Positions 40,056 through 50,439 of a stretch of DNA of 64,000 bases are shown here, piece by piece. The position numbers and the translations under genes are program-made. Numbering within the stretch: position 1 is the first letter of the stretch; the number at the start of each line of letters is the position of its first letter. The notes beneath the pieces were generated by a model that saw only the letters and a list, made by a program, of their open reading frames with translations, was not told the DNA's origin and made no database searches. The stretch comes from an uncultured Pelagibacteraceae bacterium. GTDB lineage: Bacteria; Pseudomonadota; Alphaproteobacteria; Pelagibacterales; Pelagibacteraceae. Location of the stretch: positions 25,493 to 89,492 of the forward strand of contig CACNFE010000003.1 in assembly GCA_902619595.1 (NCBI GenBank). The letters are read 5' to 3'.

Positions 40056-40502
40056 ATGAAAAAAGATAGATCTAAACCACTTATGCTTTATGTGGCTGAA
40101 AAGATCTACACTAGTGTAACTAAAATAAAAAAAGATAATCCTGGTATCACTTTAATAGAGGCAATTGAAATGTTTTCAACTTCGAAAGAATATATAGAAA
40201 TTAAATGTGGAAATTTTCATAACCAATTGTTTGATGACATAAAAGAAAATAATTATATTAATAAAGAAACAAAACTCAAGATTCCTGAAGAAACAATCAA
40301 TCTGTTAAAAGTTCAAAAAGACTCGGTAATGGAAAAACTTAATTTTTCAAATAATACATATTTTGCAAAAAGTTCATTTCCTTTGTCGAATACTCAAAAT
40401 TCTTTTGATCTGTTATGGCGTATGTGTGAAAGTTATGAGCTATGGTGTAAAGAAGTAGACAAAAAAGATCTGATTAAACTAAATATAACTGCTGAAAATT
40501 AA
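40056..40502 (+). CDS. Conserved hypothetical protein
   Basis: 148-aa ORF in operon-like spacing after bcp. Confidence 0.55.
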   Translation: MKKDRSKPLMLYVAEKIYTSVTKIKKDNPGITLIEAIEMFSTSKEYIEIKCGNFHNQLFDDIKENNYINKETKLKIPEETINLLKVQKDSVMEKLNFSNNTYFAKSSFPLSNTQNSFDLLWRMCESYELWCKEVDKKDLIKLNITAEN

Positions 40503-40505
40503 TTC

Positions 40506-41339
40506 TTAAAGGTTCAAAAATCTATATATAAAAATTGTTCCAATAATATAAAGAAATATTCCGAAAAATCTTTGGACTTTTATTTTATCCATAGCATGTA
40601 CTGTATTGGCTCCTACTCTAGCCATTATAGTTGTAATTGGAACAAAAATTAGAAAAGCTGGAATATTTATAAAACCGATACTAAATGGAAGATTTGTTCT
40701 CAATAAAGTTCCTGATGTAAAGAATCCAATCGCTCCAAATAAAGAAATTATAAATCCTATTGATGCTGCAGTGCCAATAGCTTTTTTTATAGAATAGCCA
40801 AAATACTTTAGTATTGGTACATTAATCATTGCCCCTGTAATTCCCATTGGTGCAGAAACAAATCCAGAAAAGAAACCTAATATTATTTTGGGTAATATAT
40901 TAAATTTTGCTTTAAACTTTTTTGAGTTTTCTTGAATTAATAGTAAATAGGCCCCAAAAAAATAAACAATGACTGAAAAAAGTAGAACTAAGGTTTTTGT
41001 ATTTAAAAATGAGGCTAATAATGTTCCAAATATAACCCCTATACCTACAAATAAGCCAAATATTTTTAATAAATTAAAATCTACTGCTCCATGTTTTCTA
41101 TGTGTCATGACAGAAGCTGACGACGTCATAATAGTTATTGAAAATGCAGTACCAACAGATAGATGCATTATGTATTGTTTATCAATAATTAATGTATCAA
41201 AAATAAAAAAAAGAAATGGTACAGATATTAAACCTCCTCCTATTCCGAATAATCCAGCACAAAAACCAACTGGAATTGCAGCAATAATCATCAAAACGAT
41301 GAAAAAAATATAATTATTGGATGAAATTATATCAATCAA
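40506..41339 (-). CDS. TauE/SafE-family membrane permease
   Basis: GLFGIGGGLISVP, MHLSVGTAFSI, GTAASIGF. Confidence 0.88.
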   Translation of the reverse strand: MIDIISSNNYIFFIVLMIIAAIPVGFCAGLFGIGGGLISVPFLFFIFDTLIIDKQYIMHLSVGTAFSITIMTSSASVMTHRKHGAVDFNLLKIFGLFVGIGVIFGTLLASFLNTKTLVLLFSVIVYFFGAYLLLIQENSKKFKAKFNILPKIILGFFSGFVSAPMGITGAMINVPILKYFGYSIKKAIGTAASIGFIISLFGAIGFFTSGTLLRTNLPFSIGFINIPAFLIFVPITTIMARVGANTVHAMDKIKVQRFFGIFLYIIGTIFIYRFLNL

Positions 41340-41369
41340 AAGGACCTACAAATATTTTGGTCTTTAAGA

Positions 41370-42674
41370 TTATAAATATTTTTTAAGTTTATCTGAAACA
41401 TTTATTTTTTTATTGTTAACGTAATTTTCGTGATTTTGTTCAATATCTTTTAGTTCATATAGGTAGTTCACCATAATTCCAAATGATCTTTGAAATCCAA
41501 CCTCTGAAACATTAGCATTAATATTTATATCATCTATTATTGCTCCATTACCTAGGTGAAATCTACTTACATCATTAATAGGAAAGCCTTTTTTGTTTTT
41601 TTCATTTGTTAGATAATGCATTACTAATTTAATCATTGACTCTTTATTTTCTAAAATTCTAGTATCACCTATTTTTAAACCTGTTGATTTAAGAAAATTA
41701 ATACTCTCTGACGGAAAACCAGTAATTGTTTTAATTTTTTCATCTTCTAAATATGAAAACCAGTCTCTAAAGCCAGGTATTGGTGATAAAGTTCCAAAGT
41801 TTTTAATGTGTGGAAGTTCTTCCTGAATTTCATAAACAACTCTCTTAATTAAAAAATTTCCAAGTGTAACCCTTGATAAACCCTCTTGGCAATTGCTAAT
41901 AGAGTAAAAAGTTGCAGTATCGTTTTTTTTATCACCTGCAGTTGTTGGTTTTAGTAATTCCTGTATAGACTTGCCTAAGCCTTTTGTTAAAGCGACCTGC
42001 ACAAATATAATTGGTTCGTCATCGAGTGCTGGATGAAAATAGGAAAAAAATCTTCTATCCTCACCCAATCTTATTTTTAGATCATTCATATCTTTAATAT
42101 GATGAACTCTCTCATACTTAATAATTTTTTCTAATATTGCAGCTTTTGTTTCCCAAGTTATTTTTTCTAACTTTAAAAATCCTGGATTAAACCATGATTT
42201 AAATAAATGCCTTAAATCATTATCTAATGGGGTAAGCTCTTGATTATCTTTAAGAAAACTTATTAGATCCTCTCTTATACTTAAAATCACAGGTGTTCCA
42301 TTAGGCGCCATATTCATTCTTGTAAATAATTCTCTTCTTTGACCTTCAGCAATTCTAAATAACTCAAATAAATTTTTATCGTCTTGTTTTTTCTTATATA
42401 TATTTATAGCTGCCTCTACCTTACTATGACTTGGTTTATATTTTTCGTTAATCTTTTTAAAAAATAACAATTTATTTTCATGAGACAAAGTTTGATATAA
42501 ATCTGTTACGTCTCTTGCAACCGTAATACCAAATGCAGCTCCTTTATTTGAAAGCAAATCATCGCAAAGTGTAATTATAGTTTCGACATCATTTTTTTTT
42601 ACAACTGTGCTTTTTTTAAATAATTTTTTTCCAGCATCAGCAATTGATGAAATTATATCTTTTAAATTAAACAT
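41370..42674 (-). CDS. Malonyl-CoA decarboxylase
   Basis: LRHLFKSWFNPGFLKLEKITWETKA, RRFFSYFHPALDDEPIIFVQVALTKG, FYSISNCQEGLSRVTLGNFLIK, LPHIKNFGTLSPIPGF. Confidence 0.93.
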   Translation of the reverse strand: MFNLKDIISSIADAGKKLFKKSTVVKKNDVETIITLCDDLLSNKGAAFGITVARDVTDLYQTLSHENKLLFFKKINEKYKPSHSKVEAAINIYKKKQDDKNLFELFRIAEGQRRELFTRMNMAPNGTPVILSIREDLISFLKDNQELTPLDNDLRHLFKSWFNPGFLKLEKITWETKAAILEKIIKYERVHHIKDMNDLKIRLGEDRRFFSYFHPALDDEPIIFVQVALTKGLGKSIQELLKPTTAGDKKNDTATFYSISNCQEGLSRVTLGNFLIKRVVYEIQEELPHIKNFGTLSPIPGFRDWFSYLEDEKIKTITGFPSESINFLKSTGLKIGDTRILENKESMIKLVMHYLTNEKNKKGFPINDVSRFHLGNGAIIDDININANVSEVGFQRSFGIMVNYLYELKDIEQNHENYVNNKKINVSDKLKKYL

Positions 42675-42693
42675 TTTATTATCTATATATTAA

Positions 42694-43530
42694 TTAACTT
42701 ATATTTAAATATTCAATAAATGATCTTACTGAAACAGCTATTAGAAATGTTCCAAAAATCTTACTTAATAATTTTTTATCTATTCTATAGACAGCTTTAG
42801 CACCTAAGCGTGCCATTATCATTGTCACAGGAACAAATACCAAAAATCCTAACAAGTTTATATAGCCAAAACTAAAAGGTGTTGTTATATTATTAACAAT
42901 TTTTCCTCCAGTAATCATTGTAATTGTGCCACTTACAGCGATTAAAAATCCTACTGCAGCTGCAGTTCCAATAGATTTTCGGATATCGTAACCAAAAGTT
43001 CTCATAAAAGGAACCATTAAAGAACCGCCTCCAATTCCTAATGGAACAGATATAAAGCCAATTATTACGCCAGATATTTTTTTTACAAAGTTTGATATAG
43101 TTTTTGGATTATCAACCAACTTTTCTCTTAAAAAAATAAAAAATAGTCCAACCATAAAAGCAAAAATTGAGAAAAATAAAACTAAAGCAGGTGTTTTCAT
43201 ATTTACAGCCAAAAAAGTTCCAGCAATTACACCTGCAACTATAAATAAACCAAAAGACTTAACCATTTTAAAATCAACGGCATCATATTCCATATGAGTT
43301 TTGGTAGAAATAATTGAAGTTGGAATTATTATTGCTAACGAAGTTCCAACTGATAAATGCATTCTTGTAACAATATCGAAATCCAAAACTGTAAAAGCAT
43401 AATACAAAGCTGGAACCATAATTATTCCACCACCCACACCTAAAAGTCCAGCCACAAAACCAGCAACAGCTGCTGCTAATGCAAGAACTGATAATAAATT
43501 AATTATCTCATTTAAATTTAAAGCTTCCAT
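42694..43530 (-). CDS. TauE/SafE-family membrane permease (paralog of 40506-41339)
   Basis: GLLGVGGGIIMVP, MHLSVGTSLAI, GTAAAVGF. Confidence 0.88.
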   Translation of the reverse strand: MEALNLNEIINLLSVLALAAAVAGFVAGLLGVGGGIIMVPALYYAFTVLDFDIVTRMHLSVGTSLAIIIPTSIISTKTHMEYDAVDFKMVKSFGLFIVAGVIAGTFLAVNMKTPALVLFFSIFAFMVGLFFIFLREKLVDNPKTISNFVKKISGVIIGFISVPLGIGGGSLMVPFMRTFGYDIRKSIGTAAAVGFLIAVSGTITMITGGKIVNNITTPFSFGYINLLGFLVFVPVTMIMARLGAKAVYRIDKKLLSKIFGTFLIAVSVRSFIEYLNIS

Positions 43531-44534
43531 TAAGTGTTTGCCTGATTAGCCTTTTCGTTATTTTGCACAATTGTCATTATGTGTTTAGATTTTTGGAAAT
43601 CTGAGTCTCTTGCCATCATATTATCACTTAAATACTTCTTCCATTCTTTAGAACCAGGTTGACCAAAATAAAGTCCTACAGTATGTCTCATGACCTGGTT
43701 TACTTTTGTTCCAAGTTTAATTTCTTCCTCCAGATATTTTAGAATTTGTTTAACAATTTCCTCGCGTGATGAAATATTTGAGTTTTTAAAAATAACATTT
43801 TCAATATCTTTAAGGAAATAAGGATTTTGATAAATTGCTCTACCAATCATTACTCCATCACAAAAATTTAAATGTTTTTGTATTTGATCGGTGTCAGTGA
43901 TTCCACCATTAATAATAATTTCTAGATCAGGATTTGATTTTTTAATATCATAAACCATCTGATAATTTAGTTTAGGAATATTTAAATTTTGTTTTGGAGT
44001 TAACCCTTTTAGTATTGCTTTTCTTGCATGAAGAATAATTGTTTTACAGCCTGAACTCTTCATTTTATTAATAAACATATTTAGATAATCAAATTCTTCA
44101 GTATCATCAAAGCCTATTCTGGTTTTTGCAGTCACTGGAATATTGCAAGAGTTTTTCATTTCCGCTAAACACTCGGATACAAGATCTGGTTCTTTCATTA
44201 AACAAGCCCCAAATGAATTTTTTTGAACCTTTTTACTTGGACAGCCTAAATTAATATTCACTTCGTCATAACCATAATCCTCTGCTATCTTTGCTACCTC
44301 TGCTAATTCCTTTTTGTCAGAACCTCCAACTTGTAAAGCTAATGGTTTCTCTAAATTATTGAATTTTAAAAGTTTATGTTTATCTCCACGTAAAACAGCT
44401 TTGGTTACAACCATCTCTGTATACAGCATCACATTTTTACTAATTAATCTTAAAAAGTAACGATCATGACGGTCGGTGCAGTCCATCATAGGTGCCACCG
44501 AAACTTTTCTATTTATATTTTTTTTAGTATCCAA
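43530..44534 (-). CDS. tRNA-dihydrouridine synthase (DusA-like)
   Basis: SVAPMMDCTDRHDRYFLRL, VNINLGCPSKKVQ, TAKTRIGFDD, INGGI, MIGRAIYQNP. Confidence 0.93.
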   Translation of the reverse strand: MDTKKNINRKVSVAPMMDCTDRHDRYFLRLISKNVMLYTEMVVTKAVLRGDKHKLLKFNNLEKPLALQVGGSDKKELAEVAKIAEDYGYDEVNINLGCPSKKVQKNSFGACLMKEPDLVSECLAEMKNSCNIPVTAKTRIGFDDTEEFDYLNMFINKMKSSGCKTIILHARKAILKGLTPKQNLNIPKLNYQMVYDIKKSNPDLEIIINGGITDTDQIQKHLNFCDGVMIGRAIYQNPYFLKDIENVIFKNSNISSREEIVKQILKYLEEEIKLGTKVNQVMRHTVGLYFGQPGSKEWKKYLSDNMMARDSDFQKSKHIMTIVQNNEKANQANT

Positions 44535-45855
44535 GTGCTTTACCCATAATTTTATCAGGTAACCAAGTAACGATCTCAGGAAATATACATAAAATTACTA
44601 TAGCTAAAGCCATTATTATCATAAATGGTATAGATCCTTTTAAAATTTCTGACAAACTAACGTCTGGAGTAATTCCTTTTATAATATAAAGATTTAAACC
44701 TACGGGTGGTGTTATTAATCCAATTTCCATATTTATAGTAAATACTATTGCAAACCAATAAGGATCAAAACCTAATGTTGTAATAACAGGCAGTAATATT
44801 GCTGAAGTCATAACAATAACTGCAACTGGTGGTAAAAAGAAACCAGCTATCAAAAGAAATATATTTATTAGAATGAATACTACCCATTTGTTAGAGCTTA
44901 AATCAACCATGCTCTGTGCTAAAGATTGAGTTACATAAAGTTGTGAAAGAGTAAATGCAAAAAGATAAGAGGCAGCAATAATGAACATTATCATTACGCT
45001 TTCCTTCATTGAAACTTTAACTATGTTCCAAATCTTTTTTGGCTGATAAATTTTATAAACAACAGCAATTAATACAAAAACTAAAAATGCTCCTACACCA
45101 GATGCCTCCGATGGTGTAGCCACTCCTCCATAAAGAACATACAAAACACCCGCTATGATCGCTAGGAAAGGAAGAATTCTTGGTAATACTTCAAGTTTTT
45201 CTTTTAAAGTTGGTTTTACTCTATTTCTTAATGCTTTTGCTGCATCTTTATCAATAAAATAACTGTGTATCAAAGCCCAGATAGCGAACATACCTGCCAA
45301 CATAAATCCAGGAATAAGACCACATAAAAACAACCTACCAATAGATGTACCCGTTGCAATTCCGTAAACAATTAAAACAATGCTTGGAGGAATTAAAACT
45401 CCTAAAGTTCCACCCGCTGCTATTGTTCCCGTTGCGATTTGATCTGAATATCCTCTTTTTCTCATTTCTGGTATTCCCATTGTTCCAATCGCTGCACAAG
45501 TTGCGGGGCTTGATCCACTTAAAGCAGCAAAAATTGAACAAGCTCCAATATTAGAAATTACTAGTCCTCCTGGTACTCTCCAGAGCCACCTATCTAATCC
45601 TGTATATAAATCTTTTCCAGCTGGAGAATTGGCTACAGCCATTCCCATCAAAATGAACATTGGTATAGAAAGCAAAACAAATGAGTTAAGTCCCGCAAAA
45701 AATGTTTCTGCAAAAACATCGAGCATTTGAAAACCTTCGAATGATACTAACAATGCAATCGAAACAAAACTCAAACCAAAAGCAATTGGAATCCCAGAAA
45801 AAAGTACCAATAAAGTAAAAACTGCAACAATTAAAGCTATTATCAATGGATCCAT
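44524..45855 (-). CDS. TRAP transporter large permease (DctM-like)
   Basis: FSGIPIAFGLSFVS, GTLGVLIPPSIVLIVYG, LITPPVGLNLYI. Confidence 0.93.
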   Translation of the reverse strand: MDPLIIALIVAVFTLLVLFSGIPIAFGLSFVSIALLVSFEGFQMLDVFAETFFAGLNSFVLLSIPMFILMGMAVANSPAGKDLYTGLDRWLWRVPGGLVISNIGACSIFAALSGSSPATCAAIGTMGIPEMRKRGYSDQIATGTIAAGGTLGVLIPPSIVLIVYGIATGTSIGRLFLCGLIPGFMLAGMFAIWALIHSYFIDKDAAKALRNRVKPTLKEKLEVLPRILPFLAIIAGVLYVLYGGVATPSEASGVGAFLVFVLIAVVYKIYQPKKIWNIVKVSMKESVMIMFIIAASYLFAFTLSQLYVTQSLAQSMVDLSSNKWVVFILINIFLLIAGFFLPPVAVIVMTSAILLPVITTLGFDPYWFAIVFTINMEIGLITPPVGLNLYIIKGITPDVSLSEILKGSIPFMIIMALAIVILCIFPEIVTWLPDKIMGKALGY

Positions 45856-46350
45856 TTAATTATAATCCTCATCATCAATTAATTTAATAATTTCTGCTAT
45901 GTACTGTAATATCATCAATAAAGCACCTAGCATCATTGATGAGTATGGTATCCATAATGGTGGATCCCAAACTGTACCTGTAGAGTAATTTTTGGTAAAT
46001 GCCTCCTCTACCATTAAAAATCCAAAATAAAATAAAATTAAGAAAAATAACAAACTTATAGAAGATGTAAAAATTTTTAATCTAATAATATTTTTCTTTG
46101 ATAAAAAATCGTAAATCCATTCCATGCTAACATGAGCTTTCTCACTAAGCACATAAACACTTCCTATAAAAGTTGAGGCAACTAATAACATAGTGACAAG
46201 TTCTGTTTGCCATGTGATTGCTCTTTGAAAAAAATATCTTTCAAAAACAAGCTCAACTATTACCAAGATTGATAAGAGTAATGCTAATACAGCAAAAGCA
46301 CCACATGCTTTAGCTATCAAATCACAAAACTGAAGATATTTTTTTTTCAT
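45856..46350 (-). CDS. TRAP transporter small permease (DctQ-like)
   Basis: Four TM; TWQTELVTMLLVASTFIGSVYVLSEKAHVSMEW. Confidence 0.9.
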   Translation of the reverse strand: MKKKYLQFCDLIAKACGAFAVLALLLSILVIVELVFERYFFQRAITWQTELVTMLLVASTFIGSVYVLSEKAHVSMEWIYDFLSKKNIIRLKIFTSSISLLFFLILFYFGFLMVEEAFTKNYSTGTVWDPPLWIPYSSMMLGALLMILQYIAEIIKLIDDEDYN

Positions 46351-46351
46351 A

Positions 46352-46389
46352 AAAAAACCCCTATCTAAATGTTTAAATAGGGGTTTTTT
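46352..46389 (-). terminator. Strong hairpin (13-bp stem, 12-nt loop) with T tract, between dctP and dctQ
   Basis: AAAAAACCCCTAT ctaaatgtttaa ATAGGGGTTTTTT. Confidence 0.8.
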
Positions 46390-46399
46390 ATATATTATT

Positions 46400-47410
46400 T
46401 TATTTAACCGATAAAGCCATTTCCATTAGCTTGTCGCCACCTGGAACTTTGTCAGCAAATGCTTTGTGTGAAGATTGCTTAGCAATCTCTACCCATGCAG
46501 CATGGTCTTTTGCATCCATATATACTAACTTAACACCTGCAGCTTTATAAGCCTCTTCAAACTTTTTATCTAAGTTTTCTACCTGTGCTGTCATATATTT
46601 TTCAGCTTTTTTTCCAGCTTTCATCAAAGCTTTTTGTTGCTTTGAGTTTAAAGCATCAAAAGATTTTTTTGACATAAGGATTGGTTCATACATAAACCAT
46701 AAACCAAATTTTCCTGGAGGAGTTGCACATGAAACTTGCTCGTAAATTTTATAACTTACAAAACTTCCTGAACTTGTGTTAGCTCCAGTTAATACACCTG
46801 TTTGAAGGCCAGTATAAATTTCAGATGAAGGCATACTTTGAATACCTGCTCCTGCTGCTTCTAACATTTGGTTAAATGCTTTTCCTGCAGCTCTCATCAC
46901 TTGTCCTTTGGCATCACTAGGATTTTTTATACATTTAGTTTTTGAAGCAAAACCACCGCCTAACCAAGCATCAGATAAAACAACTACACCAGCATCATTT
47001 ATAATTTTTTTAATTTCAGTCATCATTGGACCTTTATTAAATCTTAATGCATGCTTATGGTTTTTAACTGTTCCTGGCATTAAAGTAGCATCAAATTCTG
47101 GATGGAATTTCGATGCGTAAGCTAATGGGAATGCAGAAATATCCAATTGACCAGTAGTCATTGGCTTCCATTGTTCTTTTGGTTTATATAATGATTTAGC
47201 TGGATAAATTCTTATATCTATTCCAACGTTTGCTTTTTTAACTTCGTCAGCAATGATTTGAACCATTTCATGACGAGGGTCATATGATCCATCAGCTCTT
47301 GGAGTACCTGGCCATTGGTGACTAGCTTTTAAAGTTACAGCAAAAGCAGAACCAATAGTAGTTAAAACAAAAACTAATGAAGTTAAAAATAATGATATTT
47401 TTTTAAACAT
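46400..47410 (-). CDS. TRAP transporter substrate-binding protein (DctP-like)
   Basis: Signal peptide ...TTIGSAFA; VTLKASHQWPGTPRADG; IYTGLQTGVLTGAN; first in operon with DctQM. Confidence 0.92.
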   Translation of the reverse strand: MFKKISLFLTSLVFVLTTIGSAFAVTLKASHQWPGTPRADGSYDPRHEMVQIIADEVKKANVGIDIRIYPAKSLYKPKEQWKPMTTGQLDISAFPLAYASKFHPEFDATLMPGTVKNHKHALRFNKGPMMTEIKKIINDAGVVVLSDAWLGGGFASKTKCIKNPSDAKGQVMRAAGKAFNQMLEAAGAGIQSMPSSEIYTGLQTGVLTGANTSSGSFVSYKIYEQVSCATPPGKFGLWFMYEPILMSKKSFDALNSKQQKALMKAGKKAEKYMTAQVENLDKKFEEAYKAAGVKLVYMDAKDHAAWVEIAKQSSHKAFADKVPGGDKLMEMALSVK

Positions 47411-47495
47411 TATTATCTCCTCTATTATTATTTAATTAATGCATTAAAATGAAGATATTGATAAGAGTCAAGGCTACAAAGTAAGCACATATATT

Positions 47496-48641
47496 ATGGA
47501 TGGACCTTTAAAAAACCTTTTAGTTATAGATTTAACAAGAGTATTGGTTGGACCTTATTGCACAATGATATTGTCAGACTTGGGGGCAAGAGTTATTAAA
47601 ATTGAGGCTCCCGAGATCGGAGATGATTCAAGAAAATTTGGACCATTTGTAAAAGATTATTCTGCATACTTCATGTCGTTAAACAGAGGTAAAGAAAGTA
47701 TAGCTTTAAATTTAAAAAATGAAGATGATAAAAAAATTTTTGAAAAAATTTTAGCAAAAGCAGATATCCTTGTTGAAAATTTTAAACCAGGCACCCTAGA
47801 AAAATGGGGGTATGGTTGGAAAGATGTAAGTAAAAAATATCCAAAATTAATTTATGCGTCAGCATCTGGATTTGGTCAGACTGGTCCGTTAAAGGAATTG
47901 CCTGCTTATGATATGGTTGTTCAAGGAATGGGTGGTTTAATGAGTGTTACAGGTCAGCCAAACTCCGAACCCACAAGAGTTGGAACTTCTATAGGAGATA
48001 TAACAGCTGGTTTATTTACAGCTATCGGAATTAATGCGGCTCTTTATGATAGACAAAAAACTGGTAAAGGAATGTTTATTGATGTTTCAATGTTAGATTG
48101 TCAAATTGCAATTTTAGAAAATGCTATTGCAAGATATTTATCAAACAATGAAATTCCAAAACCATTGGGATCTAGGCACCCTTCTATCGCTCCATTTGAA
48201 GCTTTTAAAACTAAAGACAGTTACATAATTATAGCTGCTGGAAATGATAAATTGTTCGAAAAATTATGTAATGTTTTAAATATTTCAGAAATATCACAAG
48301 ATGAAAAATTCAATTCAAATTCATCACGATCAAAAAATATTGATCAACTTAAGAAAATACTTGAAAAAAAACTTATAAATAAAAAAACATCCGAATGGGT
48401 TAAAGAAATGGAGAAAGATAAAATTCCGTGTGGACCTATTTACAATATCAAAGAAGCGGTTGAAAACCCTCAAATTGAGTCAAGAAATATGATCGTTAAA
48501 GCATTTCACAAAGTTGTTGGCGACTTTAGATTGGCAGGGAATCCAATTAAAATGTCAACTTATAAGGATGAGACAACTAGAGGTGACATTCCCGATTTAG
48601 ACGAGCACAGGGAAAGAATTATTAAAGAGTTTGTTAAATAA
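47496..48641 (+). CDS. CaiB/BaiF-family CoA-transferase
   Basis: VIDLTRVLVGPYCTMILSDLGARVIKIEAPEIGDDSR, LNRGKESIALNLK, YDMVVQGMGGLMSVTG, DVSMLDCQIA. Confidence 0.92.
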   Translation: MDGPLKNLLVIDLTRVLVGPYCTMILSDLGARVIKIEAPEIGDDSRKFGPFVKDYSAYFMSLNRGKESIALNLKNEDDKKIFEKILAKADILVENFKPGTLEKWGYGWKDVSKKYPKLIYASASGFGQTGPLKELPAYDMVVQGMGGLMSVTGQPNSEPTRVGTSIGDITAGLFTAIGINAALYDRQKTGKGMFIDVSMLDCQIAILENAIARYLSNNEIPKPLGSRHPSIAPFEAFKTKDSYIIIAAGNDKLFEKLCNVLNISEISQDEKFNSNSSRSKNIDQLKKILEKKLINKKTSEWVKEMEKDKIPCGPIYNIKEAVENPQIESRNMIVKAFHKVVGDFRLAGNPIKMSTYKDETTRGDIPDLDEHRERIIKEFVK

Positions 48642-48642
48642 T

Positions 48643-49176
48643 TTAAGAATTATTCTCAGTATCTTGAGAACTTTGTTCTTGAGTTTGCTCCTCAGCTTCA
48701 GAAACTTGATCTAAAGAGACATCGTCATTTTCAGTGTTATCAGCTTGAGCTGTATCAACATTCACTTCAGTCTGAGCTCCACCTGATATCTCTGCTAAAT
48801 CGTCTTTTGATACTTGGATTTTTTCTGGAATTTTTCTAGCTCTTTTAGATGGCAATATTGGAGCACCACTTTTTGAAATTTCGCCTTTATAAAGATTTTC
48901 AAAATCATCTCCTACTTCTTCATCCTCTAATGAAGTATCATCTACCTGCTCTACATGTTTTCTGAGTTTATATACAGCGCTATCTTTTAAGTCTGAAACT
49001 TTTATATTTTCTTTAGCAATTTCTCTTAGTGAAATTACAGTGTTTTTATCATTATCAATGCTTACTGTTGGTTCTACACCTGAATTAAGTTGGGTTGTTC
49101 TCTCTTTTGCAACTAATACTAATTCGTAAGGACTTTCTACTTTATCTATGCAATCTTCTACTGTCACTCTAGCCAT
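48643..49176 (-). CDS. rpoZ: RNA polymerase omega subunit with extended acidic C-terminus
   Basis: [30 protein letters not shown]; tail [17 protein letters not shown]. Confidence 0.9.
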   Translation of the reverse strand: MARVTVEDCIDKVESPYELVLVAKERTTQLNSGVEPTVSIDNDKNTVISLREIAKENIKVSDLKDSAVYKLRKHVEQVDDTSLEDEEVGDDFENLYKGEISKSGAPILPSKRARKIPEKIQVSKDDLAEISGGAQTEVNVDTAQADNTENDDVSLDQVSEAEEQTQEQSSQDTENNS

Positions 49177-49222
49177 GCGAGGTATTTATACTCAAGAATT
49201 CAATAAATCAAGATATTTATTA

Positions 49223-50428
49223 TTATAATTTCACTGGATTTAGTTTGTTTTTAACTAAAAAAAGTAAAACCAAAGACAAAGAAATATAAACACCAGATAT
49301 TACTGCTATTCCCTCAATTGAAAATCCTCTATCAATTAAAAAACCAAACAAAGCAGTTCCAAAAGCAGTCGCAAAAACCATTAAAGCAGTTGTTAAGGCT
49401 TTAACTGAACCAATATACTTTACTCCATATATTTCAGCCCATGTGGAAGATCCTAAAACGTTCGCTAACCCATTGGTAATTCCAATTAGTCCTAGGAAAA
49501 CAAAAGATGTCAACGGATGATTAAAAAATATAATTACAAAGATTGATAATAAGAGAGGTAAATTCATAAATATCAATATTTTTCTACTTGTAAATTTATC
49601 AATTAAAAAGCCAGCAATAAAAAGTGTGATAACGGACAGAACCGAGTAAACCATAAATGATTGTGCTATTACATATGGGCCCCAATCTTTAGATGAGAGA
49701 ATAAAAGATTGATAAACAAATGTTCCTGTTGCAATCCAAGGCATTGCAAGCATGTTTGCACATAAAATATAAAACCTATAATCTTTTAATACCTCTATTC
49801 TTTTCCAATTTTTGATTTTCTTACTATTAAGATTTTCTTTATCAGGTTCTCTAGAGTCAAAATTTAGGTTTCTAATTAAAGAAAAAGATATAACTGGTAA
49901 AAACAAAATTATTATAATTGATGTGTATATCCAAATATTCCTCCAATCATAAATTGTTAAAAGATAAACAATTAAAACAGGTAAGATAAATTCAGCAGTT
50001 GAAAGTCCAAACCATCCAGTGCTTAAAGCTTTGCCTCTAGATTTTGTAAAATATCTAGAAATTGTTGTAGTGGCTGTATGAGACATCATTCCCTGACCAG
50101 AAAATCTCATTAAAAAAATTGCTATAAATAAAATACTGATGGATGAAATTTTAGAAAAGAAAAAACATGAAAAAGATAGTGCAATAATTACAAGAAAAGC
50201 AAATTTAAAAATATTAATATCGTCAATTTTTTTTCCAACCCAAATTAAAATAAAACTACTTAGGAGTGTTGCAGATGCATAAATTGAGCCAAATTGTCCA
50301 TGAGTTATTGAAAGTGCATCACGTATACTAGAATTAAATAATCCAAGAAAAAAACTCTGTCCAAAACTAGAAAAAAATGTAAAAATGAATCCAAATAGTA
50401 TTACTTTTAAACTTAAACTTTTAAACAT
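49223..50428 (-). CDS. MFS transporter
   Basis: 12-TM pattern; FGSIYASATLLSSFILIWVGKKIDD, RFSGQGMMSHTATTTISRYF. Confidence 0.88.
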   Translation of the reverse strand: MFKSLSLKVILFGFIFTFFSSFGQSFFLGLFNSSIRDALSITHGQFGSIYASATLLSSFILIWVGKKIDDINIFKFAFLVIIALSFSCFFFSKISSISILFIAIFLMRFSGQGMMSHTATTTISRYFTKSRGKALSTGWFGLSTAEFILPVLIVYLLTIYDWRNIWIYTSIIIILFLPVISFSLIRNLNFDSREPDKENLNSKKIKNWKRIEVLKDYRFYILCANMLAMPWIATGTFVYQSFILSSKDWGPYVIAQSFMVYSVLSVITLFIAGFLIDKFTSRKILIFMNLPLLLSIFVIIFFNHPLTSFVFLGLIGITNGLANVLGSSTWAEIYGVKYIGSVKALTTALMVFATAFGTALFGFLIDRGFSIEGIAVISGVYISLSLVLLFLVKNKLNPVKL

Positions 50429-50439
50429 GTAAATAAGAT

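Noticed and set aside
40506-43530. Two similar TauE/SafE genes as a possible assembly duplication
   Set aside because: The proteins are clearly diverged paralogs, not identical copies.
45335-45554. ORFs in alternative frames inside the TRAP DctM gene
   Set aside because: Low-complexity translations inside a well supported gene.
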